From NCBI RefSeq assembly GCF_000002865.3, contig NW_001865072.1, positions 112,398-176,397 on the forward strand: 64,000 nt of DNA. Reading direction: 5' to 3'. Within the stretch, counting starts at the first letter, position 1, and the number at the start of each line of letters is the position of its first letter. The translations under genes were made by a program, and so were the position numbers. This DNA is from Monosiga brevicollis MX1 (lineage: Eukaryota; Opisthokonta; Choanoflagellata; Craspedida; Salpingoecidae). This document shows, piece by piece, positions 12,176-25,479 of this stretch. Below the pieces are notes generated by a model, which did no database searches, had not been told where the DNA came from, and saw only the letters and a list, made by a program, of their open reading frames with translations.

Positions 12176-12928
12176 CAAAGCACGATGCTGCTCAGCCGGA
12201 TGAAGTTGTGCGGCTCAATATCTGCGGCAAGACAGACGCGCGGGCTCATTGCAAAAGGGGTTGTCTGAGCCAGAATACACATGATCGGTACGTACGCGAA
12301 GGTCGGGTTTGGCCGCGGCGCGTTCGGTAATAGCGTCAATCTAGCGCAAAGAAAACAAGAAGAGTAAACCATTGTAAGCCATTGCAACAAAGCCCGCGCG
12401 AGGCCTGAGCCGACGACAAGGGCGGTTCAAAGCTTGAAAAATACATCATCAGTTTCGTGACCTTGCATGAGGTGTGCTCACCAGCTTTTGCTCCATGGGG
12501 CCTACGCCCATGTAGAGTGTGGCAAACTCGATGCGACGCTGCGCAGAGCGGACGTTGTCCAGCAGTGTGTTGTAAAACTCGTCCGGGGAGCGCAGGACGC
12601 GTACATTGGCCGCAGGAACTTGAAAGGCAAGCGGCTGGCGGGCCAAAAAGTCCATCATGCCCGTAGCAGAAGCCGGTGCTGACCCCAGCGTGCCGGACGA
12701 CCCGCAAGGGCCACCTACTGAACTCTGTTGTCCCGCAACCTCAGAGGTTGAGGCGCCAGTGCGTGCCGTCATAGACAGGCGTCGAACGGGACTCAAAGCC
12801 CAGCTGCGACGCAAGGGTTGGGCAGCCGACCGCAATGCCGGACGCCATCTTTCGAGTGTAGCCCATGCTCGCCACCAGCCGCGCTGATTCATCAGGGACG
12901 TGGACATGCTTGCGGCTGTGCAGGCCAA
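10072..12928 (-). CDS. PGS1: CDP-diacylglycerol-glycerol-3-phosphate 3-phosphatidyltransferase, mitochondrial
   Basis: Phospholipase-D superfamily enzyme that makes phosphatidylglycerophosphate, the committed step of cardiolipin synthesis, in the mitochondrial inner membrane. The N-terminus (MACTAASMSTSLMNQRGWWR, then Arg/Ser/Ala-rich without acidic residues until RPALRSAAQPLRRSWALSPV) is a good mitochondrial presequence. Then come VRVLRSPDEFYNTLLDNV and RRIEFATLYMGVGPMEQKL. The first HKD motif is GLQHMKLYVVDNKVIISGAN (HxKxxxxD), followed by LQEEYFTQRVDRYA. The second is GWTFHAKGGF with TIGSSNFGLRSQELDLEFQ. The C-terminus KVKPWVKWISHQFGRYF aligns with the family end VKLWVKMVTPLIKNFF. About ten exons; an intron near 12126-12170 carries a (TG)n tract. 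Head-to-head with polymerase eta. Confidence 0.93.
12126..12171. repeat. (TG)n microsatellite in a PGS1 intron
   Basis: About 22 uninterrupted TG dinucleotides lie between PGS1 exons. Confidence 0.9.
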
Positions 12929-13849
<921 letters not shown>

Positions 13850-16800
13850 ATGGCCAAGCCGCGGGTGATCATCCATGCCGAGTATGTGGATCGCATGCCT
13901 GCGCTTGGTCCCGCCTCTACCGTGCATCAGCCTCATCCATTCACCTTGCTCCTCTTTTTTTTGTGTAGCCTGGATGCTTTTTACACGCAAGTGGAGCGCC
14001 AGCGTCACCCGGAATTGAAGGACCGCCCCCTTGCCGTACAACAATGGTCGGGGCTGATTGCCATCGATTACAAGTGCAAAGCTGCGGGTATTGGCCGCCA
14101 TTCGACGGTGGAAGAGGCTCGCAAAATCCTTCCGGACCTGGCTTGTGTACATGTGGATGTCATCAATCAAAAGGCTTCTCTCGAACCTTATCGTCAGGCC
14201 TCCCGAGACATCATGGCAGTCATGGAGCAGTACGGAACATTTGAGCGCGCCTCCATTGACGAAGCCTATTTTGATGTCACCCAAGAAGCCCAACAACGCG
14301 AAGCCCAAACACCCGCCACCCAGCTTTGTCGGCATTACGCTGACCTGACCCTTCTCCAGCGAGGTACCCGCGCCACAAATGCTCTGCAAGCTTCTGGCAC
14401 TCGAGTAGTCCTTACCTTTTGCCTGCGTGCGGGCTCCGGCCTGCTCTCTCCCATTGGCCCCTTCCTTGCCAGGTGCGGTGGAACTGCGCGCTGATCTCAC
14501 ATTGGAGGATTGGTTACGTGTGGCCATGGCCAGCACGCACGTCATGGGCTATGCACCGGATGATGGGCCAGATGATCACCTTGGCTTTGGCTGGCTTCCC
14601 AAGTCGTACGTGTTGGCCTGTGCTTCCAGCTCGCTCGCATGCCTTGCATCCGCGCGTGGGCCACATGATATACGCCGACATGCGCTGCTCTTTGAGGGGG
14701 CCGTATATAGTACCAGTGTATGCTTGATCACGTCTTAACTTGATTTCTCTCCGAACCTCTGCGTAGCGAGGAGGATGCCCTACTGTTTCACGGTGCCATG
14801 ATTGCCGCCGAGGTATGAAGGACGTCTTCTTCCAGCGCTTGCCTGCAAGGCAAAGCAGGGTGGGTCCAGGGCAAGGATAGACCTGTCTCAACTGCCTTTC
14901 GGCGCCTCTAGATCCGTTTTCGCGTCTTTGAGGAGACGGGCTATGTTTGCAGTGCCGGCATTGCCCACAACAAGCTCTTTGCGAAAATGGGAAGTGGCTT
15001 CAACAAGCCGAGTCAGCAAACCCTGTATCCCCGCGCTAGGTGAGGGGTCACCCGCGGCCTCTCACACCCCCCAGCCGCCGTGATCTTGGCACCGCACCTG
15101 TCCACTTACCACCCTACTGCGATTTCATTGCAAACACAATAGCTGTCGCGCCACCCTGGCGCAGACCCCCATGCGCAAAGTACCGCTGTTGGGTGGCAAG
15201 ATGGGGCATCGACTTGACAGCCTTGTTCGTCGCACCAGGTATCTTTATTTTTTTTTTCCTCTTCCTGGTGTGCCGAACGGGCCGCACAGTGACCTGCGCC
15301 AACTTCTTTTTTAGTTCTGGGGATCAGCAATATCGGCAAGCCGGTGAGCGGCTCCTGGTAGCAGATTGTCTCGGCCTGAGCCTGGCAGAGCTGCGTACAG
15401 AGTTTAGCAGTGAAACCGCGGCCTGGCTTCACGGTCTTTTAAGAGGACACGACAGCCGTGCCGTGGCGAGGTAGGCTTCTTAACACTACATCCTAGTGCA
15501 CGACTGGATCATTTGATCCATCGCTTGACCCATTTATGTGTGTCTTTGCAGCAAGGGCCCACCGCGCAGCCTGCTAGAAGCCAAGTCTATCACAGGCCAG
15601 GCAACTCAACTGATTGTGGTTGAGTACTGGATCAACAACCTGTGCCATGGATTGGCGCGGCGCATCTTGGATGATGCGCGGCGTCACAATCGCTGGCCCA
15701 AAAAGTCGGTCTTGCCTGCCTTACTACCCATTGAAACCCCACATCGAGTCCTGCACGTCTTGGGCGGCCCCACCAGCTGGGGGCTTGGTGCTGAACATTT
15801 CATACCTCACCACATCTGCTCCCTACTCGTGCTGCACCAAGCTATGTCTTGCAATTCAAGCGACGTGCAGATCGCACCTACTTTGGCGCTTCGCGCTCTT
15901 GCGGTCCGGTGCCACATATCACCCGTGACATGGTGCGCCACGCCCAGGCCAACCCCGAAGAAGGCCGTGTTCAGGCTGATATAACCGAGGGCCGGGAATT
16001 GTCTGGAGTGGCCGCCGGCGCCCGCAAAGACGTGCCACTAACTCCGGAAGAACAAGCTCTTGCCGTGGCTCTCCGGTGCGTGCTCGTGCGGCGCCTTTGT
16101 TTCCAACCATTGGGAGCACTGCGTTTCATTTCTTTCTCTGCCTCGACGTATTCGTCTCTTTTGCGTTTTGTCATGAGCGAGTTGCAGAGCTGCCTGCAAA
16201 TGCTTTGTTTTGACTCACGGTTGACGACGTGGTGCCCCTTTCCCCTGCTGCAGCCGTGGAGCGATGGTAGTCTTTCAGCGTGAGGTGGGCTCCGCCAACT
16301 TTTCAGTCAATCGATTTGCCCTCTCTGCCACCTTTGATGTCAGCGCTACGGCCAAAGCCGTGCAGAGCGGAAAGCAGCATCAGCTTTCGGCATTCTTTGG
16401 AGCGGCAACGAGATCGTCGAGCACAATGGGACCCAATCAGGACGACCGCGGAGCTGCTCAGGAAGGTGAAGGCGATGGCGCGATCGAAAGCGATGGCGTC
16501 AGCAAGGTTAATGTCCTCGATGACCCCTCTGAGGATGAACGAGACGATGATGAGGCGGGTTCTAACGGCCGCCAGGAGCTGCCCGACAGCAGGGCCAGCG
16601 TTTCTTCGCATGCAGCGCGTGCCGCAGACACTCAAGAGGATGCAAAGCCACCCAACCAAGAGTCTGCTTGCTGCGAGCCAGCACGTGAGCTTACCTCCCC
16701 GCCCCTCTTTGCTCAACGGGCCTTTGCCCCGTCTGCTCGTGAACTTGTTCACACCGTGGCTCGTGAGCATCGTTCGAGCCCACCGCTCTTAAGCACTCCA

Positions 16801-17145
16801 CCAACCTTAGCTGCTGCCTCGGCGACTACACCTGCTGCGGCCAACAACCTGGGCTTGACCGTGAGCGCCCCAAATTTTGTCTGCCCCATGTGCCCACAGG
16901 GCTTTTCCACCCTCGAAGCCCTCTCGCGTCATGTCAACCACCATTTAGATGAGCAAGAAGCGGATGATCAAGCACAGGGGAGCATCGCAAACGAGCACAG
17001 AGGGTCAGAACAGGCGCCGCCCGCGCTGGCATCAGCTCGGTCGCCGCACAAATCTGCCCGTCGAAAGAAGCCCAAGCAGCAGTCTCAGGCAGCCAAGAAG
17101 AGGCCCAAGGTCATGAGCATTGATCGCTTTTTCAAAAAAGCGTAA
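13850..17145 (+). CDS. POLH: DNA polymerase eta (Y-family translesion polymerase, RAD30)
   Basis: Bypasses UV cyclobutane dimers in the nucleus. Exon 1 (MAKPRVIIHA) joins the next exon by a split Asp codon to give HADLDAFYTQVE, the first catalytic acidic motif. Then LIAIDYKCKAAGIGRHSTVE (fingers) and ERASIDEAYFDVT, which carries the second catalytic acidic pair. SAGIAHNKLFAKMGSGFNKP is the family signature. The HhH region VLGISNIGKPV and the little-finger region (SKGPPRSLLEAKSI) follow. The large last exon (from about 16264) holds a UBZ-type zinc finger FVCPMCPQGFSTLEALSRHV with downstream HxxH, and a C-terminal PIP-like box MSIDRFFKKA. A second, canonical PIP box, QHQLSAFF, lies at about 16377-16400. 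About 10 exons; stop at 17143-17145. Order and domains match human POLH. Confidence 0.95.
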
Positions 17146-17729
17146 CCGCATCCTCACCCGAAACGCGTTTGCCCACCCACATGGCTGGGATGGAGGATGA
17201 GTGGACCACACACACCGCTGCGCGGTTAAATTCGGTTCCACCGGTCAAAAGAACTCAAATTGAGCTTTGCCAAATGCAACACTTGCCGTTTTGTGCGCCT
17301 CGCTCCTCGCCCGTGCCCAGAGTGGCCCGTCCGTCTCATTGAGCCACCTTCGTCGGTTCATTCGCGCTTTTCTCTCTCCCATACCAACAGTACTTGTCTT
17401 CGACTTAACCTCCAACTGCGTATTTTGCTTCATCTATTAGAACAAATACTCATAACAAAACTGCATCAAGTCATAATCTTGCTACATCAACTCCTCTTTT
17501 TACTCGTTGACAACCTTTTTCCAACACCAAATTAGGACTCCGGGTGAACCAGAAAACGACGTCGACGGCGGCAGCGGCGGTGACGGCGGCGCCTCGATAT
17601 CAACCAGGAAAGGCTTGGTTTTCGTGACAGCGCTACGGCCACGGGCCTTGCCACCATCTCTGCTCACCGTGCACCAGCTTGAGGAGGTGGTCCTGGCTCG
17701 GGGAAACGTGCCTGCATTTGGCCGACACC
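17146..17729. promoter_or_regulatory. Tandem intergenic region polymerase eta / UBXN7
   Basis: The 584 bp between two plus-strand genes should contain the polymerase eta 3' UTR and the UBXN7 promoter. A GGCGGCAGCGGCGGTGACGG-like GC-rich stretch lies at about 17563-17590. No recognisable gene. Confidence 0.4.
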
Positions 17730-20003
17730 ATGGCCGACGGTCGTGTGGCGGAGCTCATGTCCATCACCAATCTGGATCCAGAAACGGCCAAGCATGTCCT
17801 CGAGGTCCGACGCCACATGCGTGCACGCTACTAGCCAATGCTTGACGCTTGGGCGCGGGGCTGCTTGCACGGTCTATCCCGGTCTCTTCTAACCCGTTGA
17901 ATCGTCATGCGGGATGCTTGTTCTCTTTGCTCTAGGCTGCCAATTATGACATGTCTCGCGCAGTGGAACTAGCCTTCTCCATGGACAGCAGCGGCCAGCC
18001 CCCACAGCAAACGTGCGCGCCGCTCCCCTCGTCCTGCTGTCTGCTCAATGCCTTTTTGGGCTCCATCACGTGATATTTACACATCCATGGCTTGACTACG
18101 CTACAGAGCAAAGCTTGAAGATGAGGTTCGCGCCCCCATCGAGGCACGCCATGACACGCTGCTCGGCCCTGCCGTCGGCATGCTGTCAGCCAATCGTACG
18201 TTGAAGCAGGACTCACGTAGCGCCTTGGGCTTTGCGCCTGCGTCATCTTGACTGGCAGCTCGCTCGGTGGAACTCGCTCACTTCCTTTATTGCCTCATAC
18301 TTCTGGCCAGCTCGAAGCATGTTGGCTTCGGTGGCCACGGACCCCTTTCGCATGTCCCAGTCTCGTAAGCTCCTCCTGCTCTCCCACCACGCTGAAGCTC
18401 AACTTGAGGGCTTGTTTTGGCCCTTTGGGTGTCGGCCTTGCCCGACCTACACGGCGCCTTGCCTCGCAGCTTCATTGCATTGATACCACCTGCCACCCGC
18501 AGGCGCAGCCCGAGCTGACGGTTTTCGAGCCCCCATGAACGGATCTGACTCGTCGCATTTGGCCGCACTCTTTGAACCTCCTCTGGACCTTCTCTTTCAT
18601 GGCGACATTCTCTCGGTATCCACACACCCCCTTTCTTGACCTTGTCTCTCTTTTTCCTGTTGCATTGCAACTCGTGCAACCCAGCGACCTGACTAACATT
18701 TTGGCCCGAAACCCTTCTACCAACCAAGGCACGACGCTTAGCCGAGGCCGAAAGCAAGGACGTACTCGTCAACATTCAGGACCCACAGCAGTTTGCGTGC
18801 CAAGCACTCAATCGAGACTTGTGGAAGGATGATATGGTCTGTCAACCTGATGGCGTCCGAGTTCCATGACCGCCCGAGTTGATATTCCTCTTGCCTTCCT
18901 GGTGGCTCGCTGGCAGATTCGGAGCATTATACAGGAACGCTTCGTCTTTTGGCAACACTACTATGATTCGGAGGTTGCCAGCAATTACATGCGCATGTAT
19001 GAGCCGGTTCATGACTTTCCCTATGTGGCCATCATCAGTGGTGTCACCGGGGAACTTCTCAAAGTTTTCTCACCGCCCATCACCAAGGACAAGCTCGTGA
19101 GCTACGGTTTGTGTGCCCGCCGCCCTGTCTGTGTGCCCTTTCCCATCTGCATGTAGGCAAGGCCCACGCCTGCTTGTGTTGAAGGCCCTGCGTATTCTCA
19201 CCAACAAATCTTTTCACGCCCATGCCTGTGCCGGTTGCGATCCTTAGTTTTCGACAGTGGCCAGCGCACCCCACGCCAACCGGCAGCTTCGACCTCTCGG
19301 CCAGCTGCTGCAACTCGGCCTGCCAAGCACAACGTGATTGACCTAAGTGAAGACGAACAGGTTGGTTGAGAGCTTGACGGGCGTGGATAACAATTCGCCC
19401 TCGCTGGACGCGTTTCCGTTTGATTGGTGCTGACTTGGAGGGGTGCTTTTGTCACAGCTGCGTCTAGCAATGGAGGCTTCGCTTTCCGATGCCAATGGCA
19501 CCGAGGCCATCGTCATTGAAGATGACGAGGATGAAAACAACGAAGGCGAAAATGAAGCGAGCGAGGATGAGGTCGAAGTGCGCACAATTGAGAAAGATGC
19601 CCTGCCCTCGTCGACGCCGGCACCGCAGGCGACGCAGCCAGCGTTCACTGATCCAGAGCCGGCCAAGGGAGAGCCAGGCACTTGCACCATTCGCTTCGTA
19701 TTTCCCAACAACAAACGGTGCGCACGCTATAATTTGATCCGCCAGCAGTGACTGTGCCGTGCCTCGCCTCTTCTTCTCACACGACCTACTCGCATCATCT
19801 GCAGCGTCACGCGAAACTTCTACCTGACGGATACACTCAACACCTTCATGCGGTTTCTGGCAACAACAGAGGAAGCAGAACAAACTCCAAAACGGCTCGT
19901 GGCGGGTCGCCCTTCGCAGAACTTGCTTGAACATGACCTGAACACACCCCTCATGGACTTTGGTTTCCGCAACGATGTCGTTCGGATTGATTATGAAGCA
20001 TAA
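17730..20003 (+). CDS. UBXN7: UBXN7-type UBA-UAS-UIM-UBX protein (p97/CDC48 ubiquitin adaptor)
   Basis: Links ubiquitinated substrates to the AAA ATPase p97. The UBA domain spans the first two exons (ADGRVAELMSITNLDPETAK, then AANYDMSRAVELAFSMD). KLEDEVRAPI and SSHLAALFEPPLDLLFHGDI match the UBXN7 linker (LADLFRPPIDLMHKGSF). The UAS thioredoxin-like domain reads VLVNIQDPQQFACQALNRDL, then IIQERFVFWQHYYDSEVA and DFPYVAIISGVTGELLKVF. A UIM is at about 19458-19490 (QLRLAMEASLSDAN) followed by an acidic stretch. The UBX domain starts GTCTIRFVFPNNKR and ends NTPLMDFGFRNDVVRIDYEA, with TAA at 20001-20003. It lacks visible truncation. About nine exons; the start Met was chosen because the UBA begins immediately after it. 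Confidence 0.92.
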
Positions 20004-20207
20004 GCGTGGCTGTGTGCCTTCCGCTGTTCCGACGGCGTGCCATTCAGAATTCAGACCATCATGCGAAGAATCGGGTCAGAAAACGAAATGACATGCGAAT
20101 CAGCGTCCGATGATGAAAAGAACAGAAAGACAAACAAAACTCAAAGCTCAATTGCATTGGTTGCCTCTGGGCACTGAGAAGCTCGAGATTCAGAGTCGAA
20201 GCGGGCA
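20004..20207. other. Tail-to-tail junction UBXN7 / EYA-fusion gene
   Basis: Only 204 bp separate the converging stop codons, so both 3' UTRs must be very short or overlap. Confidence 0.6.
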
Positions 20208-21266
20208 TCATTGATGCAGCTGCTGCCGCTCCGCAAGCCGTACAACTCGGTAGAGATCTTCCCTGGTGCGCACAGGATGAAATTTGCTGCGTGTCTTCAA
20301 AGCTGCGTGTTCCTCCTCGCGTCTGCAAAGAAAAAAAGCAAGCGATAAATGAGCTGTGCCTCCCTGTTTTTAAAAGAATTAACACGAACACGTGCTTCAA
20401 CAACTCACCCATCACCGATGGCCACGTATTCCATGTCGCGGCCAAAACGCTGCTGGATCGCTTCGAAAGTTGGAACTTTATTGTCTGTGGCATGGGATGC
20501 AGTCAAAGCGCGTTGTTGAGTTGCCTCGCCGATGATGATGCGTTAGTGAGACCAACGGGCGAGGTATTGCTTACTGTGGACGCTGGCTGAGTAGATGCAA
20601 TCAGCAGGGAAAAATCGCGCAAGGTCAAAGACCATCAACTTGGCCATGGCAGCCAGGACATGCGATGTGGTCACAAGAACCAGCTTGGGGTGTGTTACAC
20701 GGTAGCATGTGCTCAATCAGCTCGTGGCCAAGATCTAAAATTCCACCCAGTCGGTAGTAACAACTCACCTTGTTCTTTGGAGAGCGCACACATGCCTCTA
20801 GCGCACGTCGCGCAACATCGCACCAGTCCTCCGTGTACGTTCTGGGAAGCAACGAAGCGAGGTGATGGCAATAAGAAAACCGTGTGGTTGCCGACAGCAA
20901 TCGAACCTCACGGCTACTCGCAAACAGACATACTTGACATCAGCCAAAATGTTGTCGATAGCTTCGTATTCATCGTCTTCGTCCAGAACCTTGAGCTCTT
21001 GGAAGGCTTTCTGAATCTGTGACAATGATAGCAAAGCAAATAAGAGCCATTGGACTCGACGACGTTTCCTTTTCGAAAGAACGATTAAAACCCCCAACAA
21101 ATATTGTGTAAAACAAGGCGAGAAATGGAGAGAGCGCGCTCAAGGACCAACCCCGTTGATGGCTTCTAGGTAAGTGGTCGGGGCCAACCCTTGTTCGCTG
21201 CCATCCTCGCGACGTGCCAGCCTAGAAAGATGTGGAGATCCCATGCACAGTGCATTCACCATCAAG

Positions 21267-21312
<46 letters not shown>

Positions 21313-24300
21313 GTCATCGCGACTAAAACAATACCGACACTTACACCCAACCACCCTCTGGCTCTTCAAGAGCATAGAGCTTTTCGCCTGACACATTGGA
21401 ATGCAAGTAAAGTGAGGGCGCAACTGGCCCCTAATATCACGCCAAGTTTAGCAAGAGGACGGACCCTGTCGAAGGTCAAGGCCTTGCGGAATTGTTTTCT
21501 TCAGATCGGCAATGGCACGATGGGTAGGCTGTGCACGAAGCTCTTGAAACTAAATATCCCATCACCAAGTTTCAAGATTAAGGGAACCAAACACAGTCTT
21601 GCTAGTCCGTGCTGGCCAAGACCAGTCCCGCCAGAACATACCTTGGTGTAGATGGCCTTGCACTCTCGCAAGCATCGTGCGACGCGAAGATCAGCACCCG
21701 TACGAGCCCTGTCGAGCCAGCCCATTATGAGGCTAGATACTTGCAGAAGCAGGCGACTCTCCAACATGCACTCACTCATTTTCTGACACATCCCGACCGT
21801 CATCAAAGCGTGCCAGCTCGTCGATGGTTCCAAACCGTTCCAACTGTTGGCATGCCGGTTTGCGCATGGATAAGCGTCTGCGAGAGCCTGCGTTCATCTG
21901 TTCGCTTCGTGCGCTGGTATTGACCAGGCAGTTCAACACATGGCCTAGAAACGCACCTCTAGTTTTTTGAAAAAGAGCTTGTTGTCTAGCACCCGAAAGA
22001 CAAGCTTTTCCAGAGCCCGACCAGTGTACTTGCCCGTGTTGACATCCTGAAGAATCGACAGTGAGAGGACGCTACCAGGATGAAGGTGCCATTATCGGCA
22101 AAATGCATCACATTGATACAGACCAGGGAATAAGCTCGGGCAAATCGTCCATTCGTCAGCTCGTTGAAGACAACAAGTGTTTCATCAAGATCCCAAATAA
22201 AAACCTGTCACAAGCAATCAGTTGAAGCCATCAAAGAATGACTTGGCACGGGCTTCACAGCAGGGCGGCCTCGCTATTGTCTTTCCTTCATTTTTATTTT
22301 TCTCTCGCTTTGCCTATTGCGTTTGTCGTGCCTCAAGGTGGGGAGACGGGAACGAGAAGATGTGAGCCGAGCCCCTTACCGTGGGAGGTGCACTGATTTT
22401 GGTAGGAACTTCAACAAGAGGACTTGGTAAGCCAATTTGATACCTGGTATACGGGAACAAACGAGATAAGAGCAGAACCTGATGAGTACGACGAAATTGG
22501 TGCCAGTGATAAAGATCAGTCTATCCGATGCAACGACACAAACAATTTTGAACGTACGGCAATTCCTCGGGGCGGTCGGCAAGGCGGCGCTGATAGGTCA
22601 GCTTGGCACTCATACTGGCGTTGGGATCATTGGGTGCCATCTCGTCATCCCGGGCGGGTTGTTTGGCAGGACGGCTTCCACCACGATCTGAGCTGGCGGC
22701 GCGCTTGCTGGGAAGAGCGTGTGTGGTGCTGTGTCGAGGGACTTGGCTTTGTGTCTGGAGCTGGTTTGAGGGCTGGGGTCCTGGTTGCGGGACCAACGCG
22801 GGTCCTTGGGGCTGAGCCTGGACCTGAACCTGGGCCTCGGGCTGGTTTTGAGGGACGTGTACAGGTAAAGACTGCGGATGCATGCCTTGAGGAGGAGGGA
22901 AAGGCTGCTGGGCTTGGTGTTGGTGTGCCGGGAAAGGGGGTTGAGCAAACTGAGATGGGGGCGCTGCAAACTGATTGTGAGGCGGATAAAAGGAAGGTTG
23001 AAAGCCGGCGTTGGTCGGAGGCGGGTAATTTGTGCCGGCGTTGTGAGGTGGTGGGAAGTTGGCATTGGCAGGAGGTCCAGCATGGCCCGGAGCCCCGGCC
23101 GCCCAGACACCTGGCGGAGGGAAGGGTGCGCCAAACCCAGCAGGGGGGTGATGGGCTGGTGGGGCTTGCGGTGGTGGAGCTAGCTGTGTTTGCTCCACAT
23201 AGGCAACTGGGTAGATGCCACGAGCCCCTGTGCGCAAGTTGGTGCCTTCGTACCAGTCATCGCTCACCGTGCGCTCGAGTGTGAGCCAGTCGCCAGCCTG
23301 AACGGGAACAGGTGCATCCCACGGGGGTATTGAGCCAAGCAGCCTGCCACGAAATGGGACCGTGGAAGACATGCACACACATAGACGCACATCGAGCGAC
23401 TTCACTTACGGCGATATCGATCTGACCAGGGTGAGCGGCCGCCAGAGGAAATTTGGCAATGCAGTGCGTTTGTTGTGGCTGCGCTTGTTGCTGGGGTTGC
23501 CGAGATTGCTGGGGTTGCTGGGGTTGGGATTGGGGGACTGAATGGTGTTGCGGTTGCGATACAGGTTGCGCAATTGAAGAGTGGTTGGATGTTCCGGGGA
23601 TGTGACTGCCAGAAGAGAGATTTTGGTGTGGTTGCTGAGATGAAGGTTGTGTCTGACCGGGCACCTCGTTTGCAACAACCCTGGCGTGGGCGATGGACGT
23701 GGGCGTGCTGTGCAGCAGCTTTTGCGTTCGGCGGTAAGCCACAGCCGGTGCCATATCAGTCAGCGCAGCCTCAGCCTCTGGAATCCAGTTCTGCAGACAC
23801 CAAGGTGCCGTGCTTGGTGAGCTTGTGGGCCAGAGGACAATGAGTGAAGACTGTCCCGAGTCATACCTTCTTGACCCAGCGGTCATAGAGCTTTTTCAGC
23901 TTGTTGTGCGACTTGAAGGCCGGTTTGTCCGGAAGAGCCAGGCCATAGAGAATGGGCATGTTCCTTCGGTAGACAGGAGCCAAAGAAGAGCAAGCATGTC
24001 ATTGATGCATCAGGCATGAGAGCTTTGGAAAGAATGAGGAGAAAAAAAAAAGCAGCTAGCAGCAAGGGCGGACGCACTGGCGGAGGGCTTGACAAAATGG
24101 CCCGTCGGCATTGGCAAAGACATAGTCGAGAAGATAACAGCAAGCAATATTTCGTGCCTCGTCACCCTGTGATGGGAGAGGAGGGAGCCAAGGGTGGCGT
24201 TATGACCGAGCGTGATCAAACGGGTTAACATCCGAGGCCTATGGGCACAGCTATTGGGGAATGATCCAGCTCAGTGTACCTTGGCGAGGGTTTGGAAGAG

Positions 24301-24528
24301 CTCGTGGAGCAGATTGTCTGAAAATTGCGCCTCGGCCTGCTGAATACCGCGGCAGGCTGCCTCGATCCTGTACCACAAGGGGCAACGGGTACCATGATGA
24401 TCGTCCGCGCACGGCGCTGTGCAGAGACCATGTGTGGCGAGGTGGGAGCGCGCATACCGGTGCTGAGACTTTGTGATGTCGTTAAATATGGCGTGGAGAT
24501 CCACCATGGCGCCAGGTGCCCCAGCCAT
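20208..24528 (-). CDS. CID - SH3 - EYA phosphatase fusion protein
   Basis: Start MAGAPGAMVDLHAIFNDITK (24528). Exons join in phase as a CID/RPR RNA polymerase II CTD-interaction domain: SQHRIEAACRGIQQAEAQF, GDEARNIACCYLLDYVFANA, NMPILYGLAL, HNKLKKLYDRWVKKNWIPEA. A Q-rich linker (about 23470-23640) leads to an SH3 domain (HCIAKFPLAAAHPGQIDIA spliced to AGDWLTLERTVSDDWYEG, then GARGIYPVAYVEQ). A Pro/Gln-rich exon (22550-23310) ends RRLADRPEELP and splices in phase, via YQIGLPSPLVEVPTKISAPP, into the EYA HAD domain: VFIWDLDETLVVFNELTNG with the nucleophile/acid DxDxT, TGADLRVARCLRECKAIYTK, LVLVTTSHVLAAMAKLMVFD, FPADCIYSAS and QQRFGRDMEYVAIGDG, whose terminal acidic motif is intact. The stop is at 20208-20210. 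EYA proteins are Tyr/Thr phosphatases and transcription coactivators. The single-gene reading rests on open frames and phase, not transcripts. Confidence 0.8.
21268..21311. repeat. (CA)n microsatellite in an EYA-fusion intron
   Basis: About 22 CA units within an intron of the minus-strand EYA-fusion gene. Confidence 0.9.
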
Positions 24529-25479
24529 GGTGAATAAAACAAGCTAGCCAAGTATCATACAAGATGGGGATGAGTGGAACGTAGCCGCAACGTGTTTGCA
24601 GAGGGGTCCATTGTCCTCCGAGGCACCTCGTCGCCGGTGCAGGTCCCGCGCACCCTTGCCAAACAAACCACTGCCTGACACCCACAGTAGTGTCACCTAT
24701 CCTCGCTAGCCCTGTGCTGCACTTGAACCTCGACCCCCTTTATCCACTGGACCAGCTCGCCATGCGCCCCAGCAAGAGCCAGCAGCGGCGAGAGCGGAGG
24801 AGAGCCAAGGAGCGGAACCGAGCGCGCACACACACACTCACCGCCAGATGAGTTGAGCGCCGTGAAGACGAAATGAGTGAGAGAGACGCAGAGGCACAGC
24901 GAGGCGCGAGGGCAGAGACAGAGGAAACCACGGGCACGATGGATAGAGGAAAGCTCCAAGGCTTGAGTGAGAGGCAGAGATGTGCTAGGAATGTAGCACC
25001 AGAGAAGCTGAAAACAAAAGGTATATAAGAGATTCATCTCACAAGATGCATCAAGCAAGAGATTCACCACAACCCGCACACGATTCTCAGAGGTTCTACA
25101 GAAGGAGAAACAAGGAAAATTTCTCTCTCGAAATCTTTCTTGTTACATGTGGTAGTTGTGCTATTCCTTTGTCTCTTTGTTTTTCTCTTCTAATTTTCTC
25201 TCGAAAAGTTGTTGTCAGACAAAACGAGCATGCGGGTGAGAGAGAGAGACACACACACACACACACACAGAGAAAGAATTTCATCTTTTTTGTCTTTTTT
25301 TTTTTTTTGTGGTTGACGACCTGCAAACTCGTGGGGAGACGGACGGCTGACGGAGTGGACGGGGAAGAGTTGAGAGTTGATTCGATCGCTGTTTGTGAGC
25401 GGTTGGCGGCGGGGGCGGCGGTGGAGCTGCTGCTGTAATTGGGGTGGGCTGGTGTCGATTTTACATTTCAAGTGGCAAG
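24529..25479. promoter_or_regulatory. Head-to-head promoter region EYA-fusion / PP5
   Basis: This 951 bp divergent region holds a TATA-like box (tatataagag, about 25021-25030) oriented toward PP5, a repeated AAGAGATTCA (about 25026 and 25056) just after it, and a composite (GA)n(CA)n tract at about 25241-25270. No coding potential on either strand. Confidence 0.5.
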
